Shown here piece after piece: positions 7,941 through 17,029 of a stretch of 64,000 nt of DNA. Position numbers and translations under genes: made by a program. The stretch lies in the NCBI RefSeq assembly GCF_029689925.1, contig NZ_CP121445.1, forward strand, positions 6,692,501-6,756,500, written 5' to 3'. Positions within the stretch are counted from its first letter, which is position 1. Every line of letters begins with the position of its first letter. This stretch comes from Anaerocolumna sp. AGMB13025 (GTDB taxonomy: Bacteria > Bacillota > Clostridia > Lachnospirales > Lachnospiraceae). Below the pieces are notes generated by a model. The model made no database searches. It saw nothing but the letters and a program-made list of their open reading frames with translations, and was not told the origin of the DNA.

Positions 7941-10199
7941 TTATTCTTTCAATCGAACCTCCAGTTTGTTAATAATCTCTGTTGCCACCTCCTCAATACT
8001 TTTTTCTCCATTTAAGGCTGCCGGACCAAGCTCAGTTATACTATCGATAATTATACTGTCTGCAATATCCGGCGTACTCAGATTATTTATCAGTGAACGA
8101 AGATTATCCGCCTCTTGCCCTGATAGTTTCTCTATCTCCAGAATAATGGTATCCCCGTTCCAACCATCCATTCCCAGGGTGCCTTTATGGTCAGTATCTT
8201 CACCTGTTGCCATATAGTCCGTTAACTGCTTTTCAAAGGACGTTTTATTTACCGGGAAGCCATCGCCTAAGTCTATGGTCTGAAGCTGCTCAGACAGTAA
8301 TACCTTAATAAACTCCTTTGCTTTGTCGGGATTTGCAGTTTTTGAATTCACCGCAGCTATGGTTCTGGGGAGAAATACATTGTGGGATTGCAGCTTCAGG
8401 CTTTTGATTGTTCCTTTTTTATCCATAGTGTGGAATAAGGAGGTAAGCGCGGAATACCCCATATCAATTCCTTTCATATAGCCGCAATCCACTACCAGTT
8501 CCCCGGCCAAAAGATGGAGGGCATTGGTGGAAGCCTCCAGATAGTAATCATTTTCCTGGTGATCCTTTTCCATGGTTGGTGTAATTCCCTGCTTCTCCGT
8601 TTCATAAATCTGTTTTGCATAACTTAAAAATTCTTTCAGGGAGCCCTGGTCTAATGTACCGTCTTCCTTTAACCAGGAAGGGGCACAGCCAATGGCTAAC
8701 AGCTTAAGAAGCTCCTTTTCCGTATAAATCCCAAGAATATTCCCAGCCGTCTTTTGGGCTCTTATCTCCTTTACGGTGGCCGCTAATTCCGGCAGACCGG
8801 TTATCCCATCCACATAACGGCTTTCTCCTGCTATCACCGGAACCATGAATTTCGCCGGTATGGCATAAACCTTATCTTTTATCCGGCAAGCCTCCGTAAT
8901 ATTGTTAAAAAGTTCTGAATCTGCCTCTATTTCCTTTAACAGAGAGGATAAATCCAGTAACACACCTTTGTCCGCATAAGTATTTAGGAAAATATCATCC
9001 ATTATTAAGATATCCGGTCCATTTCCTGCTAGGATTTCTGTATTTAGTGTTTTTAGTGCCTCTTCTTTCGATAGGTTTACCGCTCCGTCCATACCCAGCG
9101 TATAGCTAAGATAAACATCCGGATTATCCTTTTGATACTGGGAAATAGCCTGGCGAACTGTCTGGTTGTCCTCAAGGCTGTATAGTTTCAGCTCGGTATC
9201 AGGAACGGCTGGTACTGTTTCATCATAAGCATACCGGATAAGCTCTTTGGAGGCATCCTCCTTGTTGTAAAGCACTAAAAAAGTTCCGCCCTCCTCCGCC
9301 ATCATGGAAAGTAAAAAGTCTGAGGGATTTCCAAAGGTACTTAAATTTCCATCAATCACCTGCTCCATAACACTTCCTCCCAGTATATGGTAGAACAGTC
9401 CGCCTTTGCATGCCAGATATATACTGTTTTCTTCGATTCCCGGGATGATAAGAACCGCATTGGCATAGGACCGGTAGCCTGCCTCCACCTTGGTGGTATC
9501 CTGCAAAAAACGGTCCAGTACCATATCCGCCTCAGCCTTTTGATTCAGCTTTAAATCATAGATCAGGGACTTTCTATCTCTGTATACCGCCACAATGCTA
9601 TTTCCCGCAACCCTCATATAATCAATTGCATTGTCCCCTTGCAGGATTTTGGTAAAGCTGCCGGTCTTCTTATCCACCTCATAGATTTTTCCGCCCGAAC
9701 CGCAGCAAAAAAGCCTTCCGTCGTCGCTGAACGTAAATTCTGGCATATAGTATTCCTTTTCCGGTTCCATACTTAAATCCACCATACTCCCATCAGCTGC
9801 TATGTATTTATACAACGGCAGATTGGAATCATCCCCCTTACTTTTCGGATAATACGTGACGGCAAACTCCCCGGCAGTACTGATGGCAACCCCTGCTATC
9901 TCAAAGTCCGAGGTTATCGCTTCCCTCCAGGCAGCCTTTTTCTGAATCCAGGTCTTGCCCTTATCTATGGATTCATACAGTCCGTTTGCTATGTCAAAAC
10001 ATAAGTAACTGCCGTTTTCCTGTTTGGCTATGCCATTACTTTCTGTTATTTCTTCGGGAAATTTCAGGGATTCTTCCAGATATCTTCCCTTTCCGTTGTT
10101 GGTGCTTCCAGTTTCCTGTTCCTCCTTCTGACTGCATCCTGTCAGAATTGCCAAAAAACATACCATAAATATCATTAAAACCACACTTTGCTTTTTCAT
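7941..10199 (-). CDS. Lipoprotein with propeller-like region fused to an ABC solute-binding domain
   Basis: 752 aa. A lipoprotein signal (hydrophobic 7-19, lipobox ILTGC with C22) places it on the outer face of the membrane. Residues about 45-330 consist of short beta-rich repeats (GLYESIDKGKTWIQKK, FTFSDDGRLFCCGSGGKIYE, NSIYLACKGGLFYHIL) resembling sialidase/BNR-type propeller blades. From about 340 to 745 the sequence is a sugar-type extracellular solute-binding protein (LKLYSLEDNQTVRQAISQYQ, GNGPDILIMDDIFLNTYADK, KAKEFIKVLLS). No permease genes lie nearby. The gene is divergent from a two-component system, so it may sense a ligand rather than feed a transporter; that part is inference. Confidence 0.82.
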   Translation of the reverse strand: MKKQSVVLMIFMVCFLAILTGCSQKEEQETGSTNNGKGRYLEESLKFPEEITESNGIAKQENGSYLCFDIANGLYESIDKGKTWIQKKAAWREAITSDFEIAGVAISTAGEFAVTYYPKSKGDDSNLPLYKYIAADGSMVDLSMEPEKEYYMPEFTFSDDGRLFCCGSGGKIYEVDKKTGSFTKILQGDNAIDYMRVAGNSIVAVYRDRKSLIYDLKLNQKAEADMVLDRFLQDTTKVEAGYRSYANAVLIIPGIEENSIYLACKGGLFYHILGGSVMEQVIDGNLSTFGNPSDFLLSMMAEEGGTFLVLYNKEDASKELIRYAYDETVPAVPDTELKLYSLEDNQTVRQAISQYQKDNPDVYLSYTLGMDGAVNLSKEEALKTLNTEILAGNGPDILIMDDIFLNTYADKGVLLDLSSLLKEIEADSELFNNITEACRIKDKVYAIPAKFMVPVIAGESRYVDGITGLPELAATVKEIRAQKTAGNILGIYTEKELLKLLAIGCAPSWLKEDGTLDQGSLKEFLSYAKQIYETEKQGITPTMEKDHQENDYYLEASTNALHLLAGELVVDCGYMKGIDMGYSALTSLFHTMDKKGTIKSLKLQSHNVFLPRTIAAVNSKTANPDKAKEFIKVLLSEQLQTIDLGDGFPVNKTSFEKQLTDYMATGEDTDHKGTLGMDGWNGDTIILEIEKLSGQEADNLRSLINNLSTPDIADSIIIDSITELGPAALNGEKSIEEVATEIINKLEVRLKE

Positions 10200-10342
10200 A
10201 ATCGCTTTCTCCTTACTCTCTTAATTTTTTTTCAGCTTATTCAGCCCATAATCTCAATTTATTAAGTTAACAGAGTAATCTTTAAATACCCTCTAAATTT
10301 TGATTCGAGTGTCAAGAGATTAATTTTATAATACAGGTTGAG

Positions 10343-10380
10343 AAACCTTTTGATACTAGCATCAATTTTAGAGGTTTTTT
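10343..10380 (+). other. Terminator-like hairpin in the divergent promoter region
   Basis: AAACCT pairs with AGGTTT and TTGAT with ATCAA around a 6-nt loop. The 3' arm runs directly into TTTTTT, as in an intrinsic terminator read on the plus strand. No plus-strand gene ends upstream; both neighbours diverge from this 292-base gap. It may end a short leader RNA or insulate the two promoters. A TATAAT lies at 10327-10332, without a well-spaced -35. Confidence 0.4.
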
Positions 10381-10426
10381 AAAGACTGCCCTATTATTAT
10401 AGATGGGGAACAGCTATTGTTCAACG

Positions 10427-10455
10427 TTGTTTATTTATTTTGGGAATGGTATACT
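10427..10455 (+). promoter_or_regulatory. Sigma-A-type promoter for the two-component operon
   Basis: TTGTTT (10427-10432) and TATACT (10450-10455) are separated by 17 bp and lie 37 bases before the ATG of the response regulator. Confidence 0.6.
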
Positions 10456-10491
10456 TGCCTTAAGGTTGATTATTAATGGAGAGATGTTAGA

Positions 10492-11169
10492 ATGAGAATA
10501 TTATTAGTTGAAGATGACAGAAAATTAAGCTTTACTCTATCCTTTCAATTGGAAAAGGAGGGCTTTTTAGTGGATACCTGCGAAGACGGTGAGGAAGCTC
10601 TTTATTATATAGAACAGAAAGGACATGACCTCGTCCTGCTGGACCGTATGCTTCCTTCAATGGACGGTATCACCGTGTTGCAAAGGATACGCAAGAAGGG
10701 AATTTTCACTCCGGTTATTGTACTGACCGCCTTAGGCGAGCTGCAGGATAAACTGACAGGCCTATATACCGGTGCAGATGATTACCTGGTAAAGCCTTTC
10801 GCCTTCGAGGAATTATTAGCAAGAATAACCTGTATTCTAAGACGTCCGGGCAAATGGGAAAGTTGTGAGGAACTGGTCTTTCACGATATTTCCTTTCACG
10901 TAGAGGAAAAGATACTGACTGGAATTACCGGCTCCTGCACTTTATCGAAAACGGAAAGCCGTCTGCTGGAACTATTCCTTCGGAATCAGGACCAAGTCCT
11001 GCCTCGCAATTTATTATTGCTAAAGGTCTGGGGGTATGAATCGGAGGTGGAAGATGGAAATCTGGATAACTATATCCACTTCTTAAGAAGGAGATTAAAA
11101 AGTGTTGGAAGTAAATCATTAATCAGTACCGTAAGAGGCACAGGCTACAGATTGGAGAAACATGTTTAG
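10492..11169 (+). CDS. OmpR/PhoB-family response regulator
   Basis: 225 aa. The receiver domain occupies 1-115 with the acidic pair EDD (7-9), phospho-acceptor D51 (LLDRMLP) and the conserved Lys in VKPFAF. The winged-helix DNA-binding domain occupies about 130-223 and ends with RGTGYRLEKHV, as expected for this family. The stop overlaps the histidine kinase start by 8 bases, so the pair is translationally coupled. The gene is divergent from the propeller/solute-binding lipoprotein, its most likely target or sensor partner (inference). Confidence 0.93.
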   Translation: MRILLVEDDRKLSFTLSFQLEKEGFLVDTCEDGEEALYYIEQKGHDLVLLDRMLPSMDGITVLQRIRKKGIFTPVIVLTALGELQDKLTGLYTGADDYLVKPFAFEELLARITCILRRPGKWESCEELVFHDISFHVEEKILTGITGSCTLSKTESRLLELFLRNQDQVLPRNLLLLKVWGYESEVEDGNLDNYIHFLRRRLKSVGSKSLISTVRGTGYRLEKHV

Positions 11170-12436
11170 AAAAATACATCTGAGACTAACCCTGATGTTT
11201 GCTGGTATCAGTTGGTTTATCTTACTCATCATGTCGTTAAATACGATTTACATAGCAGAGCATGGTCTGAAAGAAAATAGTTTTCAATCCTTTCAGAGCG
11301 ATATGAATACCTTGCTCACCAATTTGGGAGAACAGCCTGTCATTACTTATGAATGGCTATCCAAAATGGAGAATGACGGAAAGTATGCAATCGGAATCTA
11401 TGATAAAGAAACCGCCCTGTCTTTCCTTCGTATCTCCAAGGACAAGCAGGAACAGGCTCTGTTTCAGGAGGCAAGAGAATATGCCAGTCAGAATTTTAAC
11501 ACCGACAGAGATTACTTAACTTCCTCTCATTCCGAATTCAGGTTTCTTTCTTCCGGAAAAAAAAATTATTATGTAAGCTTTGCTGTAATCAAGACTGCCA
11601 ACGGCAGCTTTGAGGCTGTCATTTTATATTCACTTCGTGAATTACAGGAACAGTTATTTCGCCAACGGATGCTTTTCTTATTACTGAATCTGCTTTCGCT
11701 TATTATAATTTCTGTCTTTTCCTGGCATTATACCAACCATTTATTAAAGCCAATTGAAATGAATCAGAATAAGCAGGTGCAATTTGTTGCGGCGGCCTCT
11801 CATGAGCTGCGCACTCCACTGTCTGTTATCCTGTTTTCTTTATCCGCCCTAAAAAAAGCTGATGAAACTCAAAAAGAAGTCTTTCTTCAGACAATGACAA
11901 CCGAAGGTTACCAAATGTCCCGATTAATTGATGATATGCTGGTGCTGGCCGGCGCAGATAATAAAACCTGGAACATCAATAAAGATGATGTGGAATTGGA
12001 TACGCTGGTACTGGAAATTTTCGAAGCTTTTTGGCCTCTGGCAAAAGAAAAGGGTATGTCTCTTTTCGTGAAATTGCCGGAAGCATCCTTGCCACACTGC
12101 CATTGTGATAAGCAAAGGATTGGACAAGTACTTTCCATTTTACTGCATAATGCAATCAGTTACGGCAAAAAGGGAGATCAAGTAGTTCTGTCTCTGAAAA
12201 AAGGCATAACACATTTTGCCTTAACCGTGGCTGATCATGGTACGGGTATTGCAGATAAAGATAAACCCTATGTGTTTGACCGTTTTTACCGGGCTGATTC
12301 CTCCCGCAGTACAAAAGAACATTCTGGGCTTGGATTAAGTATCGCAAAAGAAATCGTGAATGCACACAGCGGAACGATACGACTGGAGGACACGATAGGG
12401 GGCGGGGCGACTTTTACGGTACTGCTGCCTTTATAG
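11162..12436 (+). CDS. Sensor histidine kinase, partner of the upstream regulator
   Basis: 424 aa. There are two membrane segments, about 10-30 and 171-189, enclosing an extracellular sensor of about 140 residues with no named domain. The HisKA box is AASHELRTPLS with the phospho-accepting H214. The ATPase domain follows, with N box LHNAISYGKKG, G1 VADHGTGIAD, F box YVFDRFYRAD and G2 HSGLGLSIAKE. There is no clear HAMP domain; the second membrane helix leads within about 20 residues to the HisKA helix. It overlaps the regulator gene by 8 bases. Confidence 0.93.
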   Translation: MFRKIHLRLTLMFAGISWFILLIMSLNTIYIAEHGLKENSFQSFQSDMNTLLTNLGEQPVITYEWLSKMENDGKYAIGIYDKETALSFLRISKDKQEQALFQEAREYASQNFNTDRDYLTSSHSEFRFLSSGKKNYYVSFAVIKTANGSFEAVILYSLRELQEQLFRQRMLFLLLNLLSLIIISVFSWHYTNHLLKPIEMNQNKQVQFVAAASHELRTPLSVILFSLSALKKADETQKEVFLQTMTTEGYQMSRLIDDMLVLAGADNKTWNINKDDVELDTLVLEIFEAFWPLAKEKGMSLFVKLPEASLPHCHCDKQRIGQVLSILLHNAISYGKKGDQVVLSLKKGITHFALTVADHGTGIADKDKPYVFDRFYRADSSRSTKEHSGLGLSIAKEIVNAHSGTIRLEDTIGGGATFTVLLPL

Positions 12437-12500
12437 ACGGTCTGTTTTTCTTTCTTCCTAATTTCTCAATAAAAAATTTTAAATTTTTTTTGAAAAAGGA

Positions 12501-12547
12501 CTACTATATCTAGTACAGATGTGATATAATACCACTGCATATAGTAA
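12501..12547 (+). promoter_or_regulatory. Two NrdR-box-like operators around the nrdD promoter
   Basis: Two sites resemble the NrdR box (acaCwAtATaTwGtgt): CTACTATATCTAGTAC at 12501-12516 and CCACTGCATATAGTAA at 12532-12547. Their starts are 31 bp apart, three helical turns, which is the usual spacing of paired NrdR boxes. A TATAAT at 12525-12530 lies between them. NrdR is an ATP/dATP-sensing repressor of ribonucleotide reductase genes, so the position before nrdD fits. Site recognition is by eye. Confidence 0.7.
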
Positions 12548-12659
12548 TTATATTACAGTTAAAGTTTTACTTCAAATATTTGATAAGCTTGTGGCTCGTA
12601 GAAATAACATTAGATTTCGGGGCTGATTGCGTACAGTTGATGGGAAAGAAGGAATAAGC

Positions 12660-14780
12660 ATGATAAGAGTAGTCAAAAAGGATAATACCAAGGAAGAATT
12701 TAATGTACAGAAGGTAGTTTGGGCGGTAGACAAGTCTGCGCAACGGGCCTTAATTAAATTCACTCCCAAAGAGCATGAATTTATATGCAGCTTTGTAGAA
12801 AACAAAGTAGCAGAGATGAATAAAAGTGAAATCTACATCAGCGAAATGCATAATGTAGTGGAAAGCGCTTTAGAACAGACCAATCCCCTGGTAGCAAAAA
12901 GTTACCGGGATTACCGCAATTACAAGCAGGACTTTGTACATATGTTAGATGAAGTTTATAAAAAGAGCCAGTCCATTATGTATATCGGGGACAAGGAAAA
13001 CAGCAATACAGACAGCGCCTTGGTTTCCACCAAACGAAGCTTGATTTTTAACCAGCTCAATAAAGAACTGTACCAGAAATTCTTCTTAACGACAGAAGAA
13101 CTTCAGGCAGCCAGAGACGGTTATATTTACATACATGACATGTCCGCCAGAAGAGACACCATGAACTGCTGCTTATTTGATGTAAAAGAGGTATTAAAAG
13201 GCGGTTTTGAAATGGGTAATCTCTGGTATAACGAACCTAAAACCTTAAATGTAGCCTTTGACGTAATCGGAGATATCGTGCTTAGTGCTGCCAGCCAGCA
13301 GTACGGCGGGTTTACCGTCCCAAGTGTTGATTTATTATTAGAGCCCTATGCACAAAAATCCTATGCCGCCTTTTTTGAAAAATATACTGCCCTTGGCATA
13401 TCCCCAGAAGCCGCGGAAGCAGAAGCCCTAAAAGACGTGAAGGAAGACTTTGAAAAAGGCTTCCAGGGCTGGGAATATAAATTTAATACGGTAGCTTCCA
13501 GCCGGGGAGATTATCCTTTTATTACGGTTACGGCAGGTACTGGTACCGGTCAGTTCGCTAAGATGGCTTCTATTGCCTTACTGGATGTGAGAAGAAGAGG
13601 TCAGGGTAAAAAGGAATGCAAAAAACCGGTACTCTTTCCGAAAATCGTATTTTTGTATGATGAAAATCTCCATGGTGAGGGCTGTGAATTAGAGGAAGTT
13701 TTTGAAGCCGGTATCCGTTGTTCCAGTAAAACCATGTATCCGGACTGGTTAAGCTTAACCGGGGATGGTTATGTGTCCAGTATGTATAAGAAATACGGGG
13801 AAATCATCAGTCCCATGGGCTGCCGTGCCTTTTTATCACCCTGGTATAAAGAAGGTGGTCTAAAACCTGCCGATGAAACAGATACCCCCGTATTTATCGG
13901 TCGTTTTAACATTGGCGCTGTTAGTCTTCATCTGCCCATGATTTTAGCAAAGGCAAGACAGGAAAGCAAAGATTTTTACGAGGTTTTGGATTACTATTTA
14001 AACTTAATCCGTAATTTACATATCAGAACCTATGAATATTTAGGGGAAATGAGAGCCTCCACCAACCCTCTCGCCTACTGTGAAGGTGGTTTTTACGGTG
14101 GTCACCTAGGCATTCACGAAAAAATTAAACCGGTCCTAAAATCCGCCACCGCTTCCTTTGGTATTACTGCCCTGAATGAACTCCAGCAGTTATACAACAA
14201 AAAATCTCTGGTAGAAGACGGGGAATTTGCACTGGATACCTTAAGATATATCAATAAAAAAATTACGGAATTTAAGGATGAAGACGGTCATCTATATGCA
14301 ATTTATGGAACTCCGGCAGAAAGCCTGTGCGGTCTTCAGGTACAGCAGTTTAGGAAAAAATACGGTATCATTGAAAATGTATCCGACAGAGAATACGTCA
14401 GCAACAGCTTCCACTGCCATGTTTCGGAGGAAATCACCCCCATACAAAAGCAGGATATGGAATACCGTTTCTGGGATTTATCAAACGGCGGTAAAATCCA
14501 GTATGTAAAGTACCCGATTAATTATAATATGAATGCAATTAAGTCCCTGGTAAGACGCGCTATGGCCATGGGCTTATATGAAGGGGTTAACTTATCCTTA
14601 GCTTACTGCGATGACTGCGGTCACCAGGAACTTGAGATGGATGTCTGCCCAAAATGCGGCAGCAGTAATTTAACCAAAATCGACCGTATGAACGGCTACT
14701 TATCCTATTCCAGGGTAAAAGGCGATACCCGGTTAAATGATGCAAAAATGGCAGAAATCAAGGAAAGGAAAAGTATGTAA
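12660..14780 (+). CDS. nrdD: Anaerobic ribonucleoside-triphosphate reductase NrdD (class III)
   Basis: 706 aa from the ATG at 12660, chosen over 12627 because an AAGGAA site precedes it. The enzyme reduces NTPs to dNTPs with a glycyl radical. The N-terminal ATP-cone (1-90) is the allosteric site for dATP/ATP. The C-terminal zinc site is C650, C653, C663 and C666 (CDDCG, CPKCG). The likely radical glycine is G679 in RMNGYL. The substrate-binding core includes YGGFTVPS and FIGRFNIGAVSLHLPM. The stop overlaps the nrdG start (TAATG), so the pair is coupled. Two NrdR-like boxes lie upstream. Confidence 0.95.
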   Translation: MIRVVKKDNTKEEFNVQKVVWAVDKSAQRALIKFTPKEHEFICSFVENKVAEMNKSEIYISEMHNVVESALEQTNPLVAKSYRDYRNYKQDFVHMLDEVYKKSQSIMYIGDKENSNTDSALVSTKRSLIFNQLNKELYQKFFLTTEELQAARDGYIYIHDMSARRDTMNCCLFDVKEVLKGGFEMGNLWYNEPKTLNVAFDVIGDIVLSAASQQYGGFTVPSVDLLLEPYAQKSYAAFFEKYTALGISPEAAEAEALKDVKEDFEKGFQGWEYKFNTVASSRGDYPFITVTAGTGTGQFAKMASIALLDVRRRGQGKKECKKPVLFPKIVFLYDENLHGEGCELEEVFEAGIRCSSKTMYPDWLSLTGDGYVSSMYKKYGEIISPMGCRAFLSPWYKEGGLKPADETDTPVFIGRFNIGAVSLHLPMILAKARQESKDFYEVLDYYLNLIRNLHIRTYEYLGEMRASTNPLAYCEGGFYGGHLGIHEKIKPVLKSATASFGITALNELQQLYNKKSLVEDGEFALDTLRYINKKITEFKDEDGHLYAIYGTPAESLCGLQVQQFRKKYGIIENVSDREYVSNSFHCHVSEEITPIQKQDMEYRFWDLSNGGKIQYVKYPINYNMNAIKSLVRRAMAMGLYEGVNLSLAYCDDCGHQELEMDVCPKCGSSNLTKIDRMNGYLSYSRVKGDTRLNDAKMAEIKERKSM

Positions 14781-15271
14781 TGAGATACCATAACATAACC
14801 AAGGATGATATGCTAAACGGTTCCGGCCTCCGGGTGGTCTTATGGGTATCCGGCTGTAACCATGGCTGCAAGGGCTGCCAGAATCCAGTTACCTGGAATG
14901 TGAATGACGGACTTATCTTTGACGAAGCCGCTAAGGAAGAACTGTTTGCAGAACTTAATAAAGATTACATAGAAGGTATTACCCTAAGCGGAGGCGATCC
15001 CCTCCATCCAGCTAACCGTGCTGATATCGGTGTCTTAATCGAAGAAATACATACAGCTTTCCCAAGTAAAAATATCTGGCTTTATACCGGGTATTCCTGG
15101 GCGGATATTAACGACCTTCCTTTCATTCCTTACGTGGATGTTTTAGTAGACGGGAGATTTCGAATTGAACTTTTAGATAATCAGCTCCATTGGAAGGGAA
15201 GCAGCAATCAGAATGTGATTCATGTTAAGAAATCACTGTCTGAAAACAATCTTGTATTGTTTCAATATTAA
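14780..15271 (+). CDS. nrdG: Anaerobic ribonucleotide reductase activase NrdG
   Basis: 163 aa, the short canonical NrdG. The 4Fe-4S-binding CxxxCxxC is C26, C30, C33 (GCNHGCKGC), followed by the SAM-binding ITLSGGDPLHP. NrdG generates the glycyl radical on NrdD by cleaving S-adenosylmethionine. The one-base TAATG overlap with nrdD ensures coupled translation. About 30 bases after the stop, a structured stretch (arms CGGAATA and TATTCCG, 15299-15363) separates it from the next gene. Confidence 0.95.
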   Translation: MRYHNITKDDMLNGSGLRVVLWVSGCNHGCKGCQNPVTWNVNDGLIFDEAAKEELFAELNKDYIEGITLSGGDPLHPANRADIGVLIEEIHTAFPSKNIWLYTGYSWADINDLPFIPYVDVLVDGRFRIELLDNQLHWKGSSNQNVIHVKKSLSENNLVLFQY

Positions 15272-15386
15272 GAGACTTGATCGATATAAGATACGGATAC
15301 GGAATATAGGGCAGCTTTTCCTATGCATGTGAAATCTGCTTCCCTAGGGGGGACCTTATTCCGATGTTTTAGGAGGTAACAGCAGA

Positions 15387-15920
15387 ATGGAATATGTAAT
15401 CAGGGAATGTACCATAAATGATCTTCCCCTACTTCGCAATATATCTTATCAGACCTACGATGATACCTTCCGGGATATGAATAGCGCCTCCAGTATGATT
15501 GCCTATCTGGAGCAGGCCTTTGATATTCGTAAACTGCGCGGTGAATTAACAAACAGCCATTCCGCATTCTATTTCCTGTATTTAGGAGAAGAACCGGCAG
15601 GTTATCTGAAATTAAACGAATATCAGGTACAGACTGATATTAATGACCCCGAGTCACTTGAAGTAGAGAGAATTTATATCATTAAGAAATTCCAGGGGCA
15701 GGGTCTTGGAAGTGTATTAGTGAATAAAGCAATTGAAATAGCAGCCCTTCGGGGTAAACAGTATATCTGGCTTGGTGTTTGGGAAAAGAATAAAAAAGCC
15801 ATCTCTTTCTACACTGGGAAAGGCTTTTACAAAATGGGAACCCATTCCTTTTTTATGGGAGAAGAAGAACAGACAGATTATATTATGAGAAAAGACTTAA
15901 ACCAACAGACTGAAAATTAA
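15387..15920 (+). CDS. GNAT N-acetyltransferase
   Basis: 177 aa. The GNAT core is clear: LEVERIYIIKKFQGQGLGSVLVNKAIEIA carries the QGQGLG acetyl-CoA loop, followed by WLGVWEKNKKAISFYTGKGF, in which Asn and Ser/Tyr sit in the catalytic groove. The sequence resembles the PaiA / spermidine-type and related small GNATs, but the substrate is not determinable. A perfect AGGAGG lies 10 bases before the ATG. The gene follows nrdG by 115 bases and ends in a repeat-rich convergent region. Confidence 0.85.
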   Translation: MEYVIRECTINDLPLLRNISYQTYDDTFRDMNSASSMIAYLEQAFDIRKLRGELTNSHSAFYFLYLGEEPAGYLKLNEYQVQTDINDPESLEVERIYIIKKFQGQGLGSVLVNKAIEIAALRGKQYIWLGVWEKNKKAISFYTGKGFYKMGTHSFFMGEEEQTDYIMRKDLNQQTEN

Positions 15921-15934
15921 TATATTGGAATCTA

Positions 15935-16114
15935 TTGCAAAATTCACAACATAAAATACTTAAAAGAGAAGGTCATTGCAAACTTCACAACGTAGCCTAA
16001 ATTACTCGGGAGAGAAGGGCTGATGCAAACTTACAACGTAAATTACTTGGCTTAGAAGGGCTGTTGCAAAATTCACAACATAAATTACTTGCATCAGCCC
16101 TTCTAAGCCCAAGT
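15935..16114. repeat. Four degenerate 40-48 bp tandem repeats ending in a hairpin
   Basis: Units start at 15935, 15976, 16024 and 16064. Each contains TTGCAAA(A/C)TTCACAAC(A/G)T, then AAATTACT, then AGAAGGGCTG in the middle two. The last unit carries the reverse complement of the preceding unit's end: ACTTGGCTTAGAAGGGCTG (from 16045) pairs with CAGCCCTTCTAAGCCCAAGT (16095-16114). The array begins 15 bases after the acetyltransferase stop and ends before the convergent permease gene, so it probably serves as a two-way terminator. Confidence 0.8.
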
Positions 16115-16159
16115 TCAATACCCTAACAATTTCGCAACACCCCTCCGGCTACCACTTCC

Positions 16160-17011
16160 TTATCCCTTCAGACCTTCCGTACTGATACCCTCCACCAGAT
16201 ATTTCTGGCAAAAGATAAAAATCAGCAGAATCGGCAGAATAGAGAGGGTTGCCATTGCAAACATGGCGCCCCAGTCTGACTGGGTGGAAGGATCAGAAAA
16301 CATCTTAAGTGCCAGTGACACGGTATAATTGCTGGGATTATTCAGATACAAAAGTGATGCAAGGAAATCGTCCCATTTCCACATAAATGCAAAGATGGCG
16401 GAAGTAATCAGTGCCGGTACTATCAAAGGAAGTATAACCCGACCGAATATTCCGTAAAAAGAACATCCGTCGATTTTGGCCGCTTCATCCAGATCTTTTG
16501 GAATTCCATATATAAACTGCATAATTAAGAAGATGAAAAATCCGCCCCCGAAATATGCCGGTACAACCAAGGGTAAAATGGTGCCAATCCATCCTGCCCG
16601 GTTAAAAATTATGTATTGCGGTATCATGATAATCTGAAATGGCAGCATCATGGTAAGTAACATCATAACAAACCAGATTTTTCTTCCTTTGAACCGGAGC
16701 CTGGAGAGCCCATAGGCTATACAAGCCGAGGAAAAAACGGAGCCTGCTGTTGAAAGCCCGGATATAATAAAAGAGTTTTTAAAGAAGGTTGAAAAACTAA
16801 TACCGCCAAAGCCTCTAAAACCGGTAGTATAATTAGACGGATAAAACTTTTTTGGCAGTAAAGTCCCTGCATTGGCAAAGATTTCATTACTTGGCTTAAA
16901 GGAACTCATTATCATCCATAGCAGCGGATAAATCATTACAAATCCCAGCAAAACAGCCACCACATGATAAAGTACGGGTTTTATTTTTGTTCTAGCTATC
17001 ATTATTAACAC
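16160..17011 (-). CDS. Carbohydrate ABC transporter permease, MalG-type
   Basis: 283 aa, six predicted membrane helices. The EAA loop that contacts the ATPase is IYGIPKDLDEAAKIDGCSFYGIFGRVILPLIVPAL. The length and end (ISTEGLKG) match MalG-type permeases of sugar importers. The likely start is GTG at 17011, four bases after GGAGG; an in-frame ATG at 17002 is possible. It is the last gene of a three-gene operon with a MalF-type permease and a binding protein. No ATPase is encoded here, so a shared MsmK-like ATPase elsewhere is expected. Confidence 0.92.
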   Translation of the reverse strand: MLIMIARTKIKPVLYHVVAVLLGFVMIYPLLWMIMSSFKPSNEIFANAGTLLPKKFYPSNYTTGFRGFGGISFSTFFKNSFIISGLSTAGSVFSSACIAYGLSRLRFKGRKIWFVMMLLTMMLPFQIIMIPQYIIFNRAGWIGTILPLVVPAYFGGGFFIFLIMQFIYGIPKDLDEAAKIDGCSFYGIFGRVILPLIVPALITSAIFAFMWKWDDFLASLLYLNNPSNYTVSLALKMFSDPSTQSDWGAMFAMATLSILPILLIFIFCQKYLVEGISTEGLKG

Positions 17012-17029
17012 CTAACCTCCTTCCTGAAT

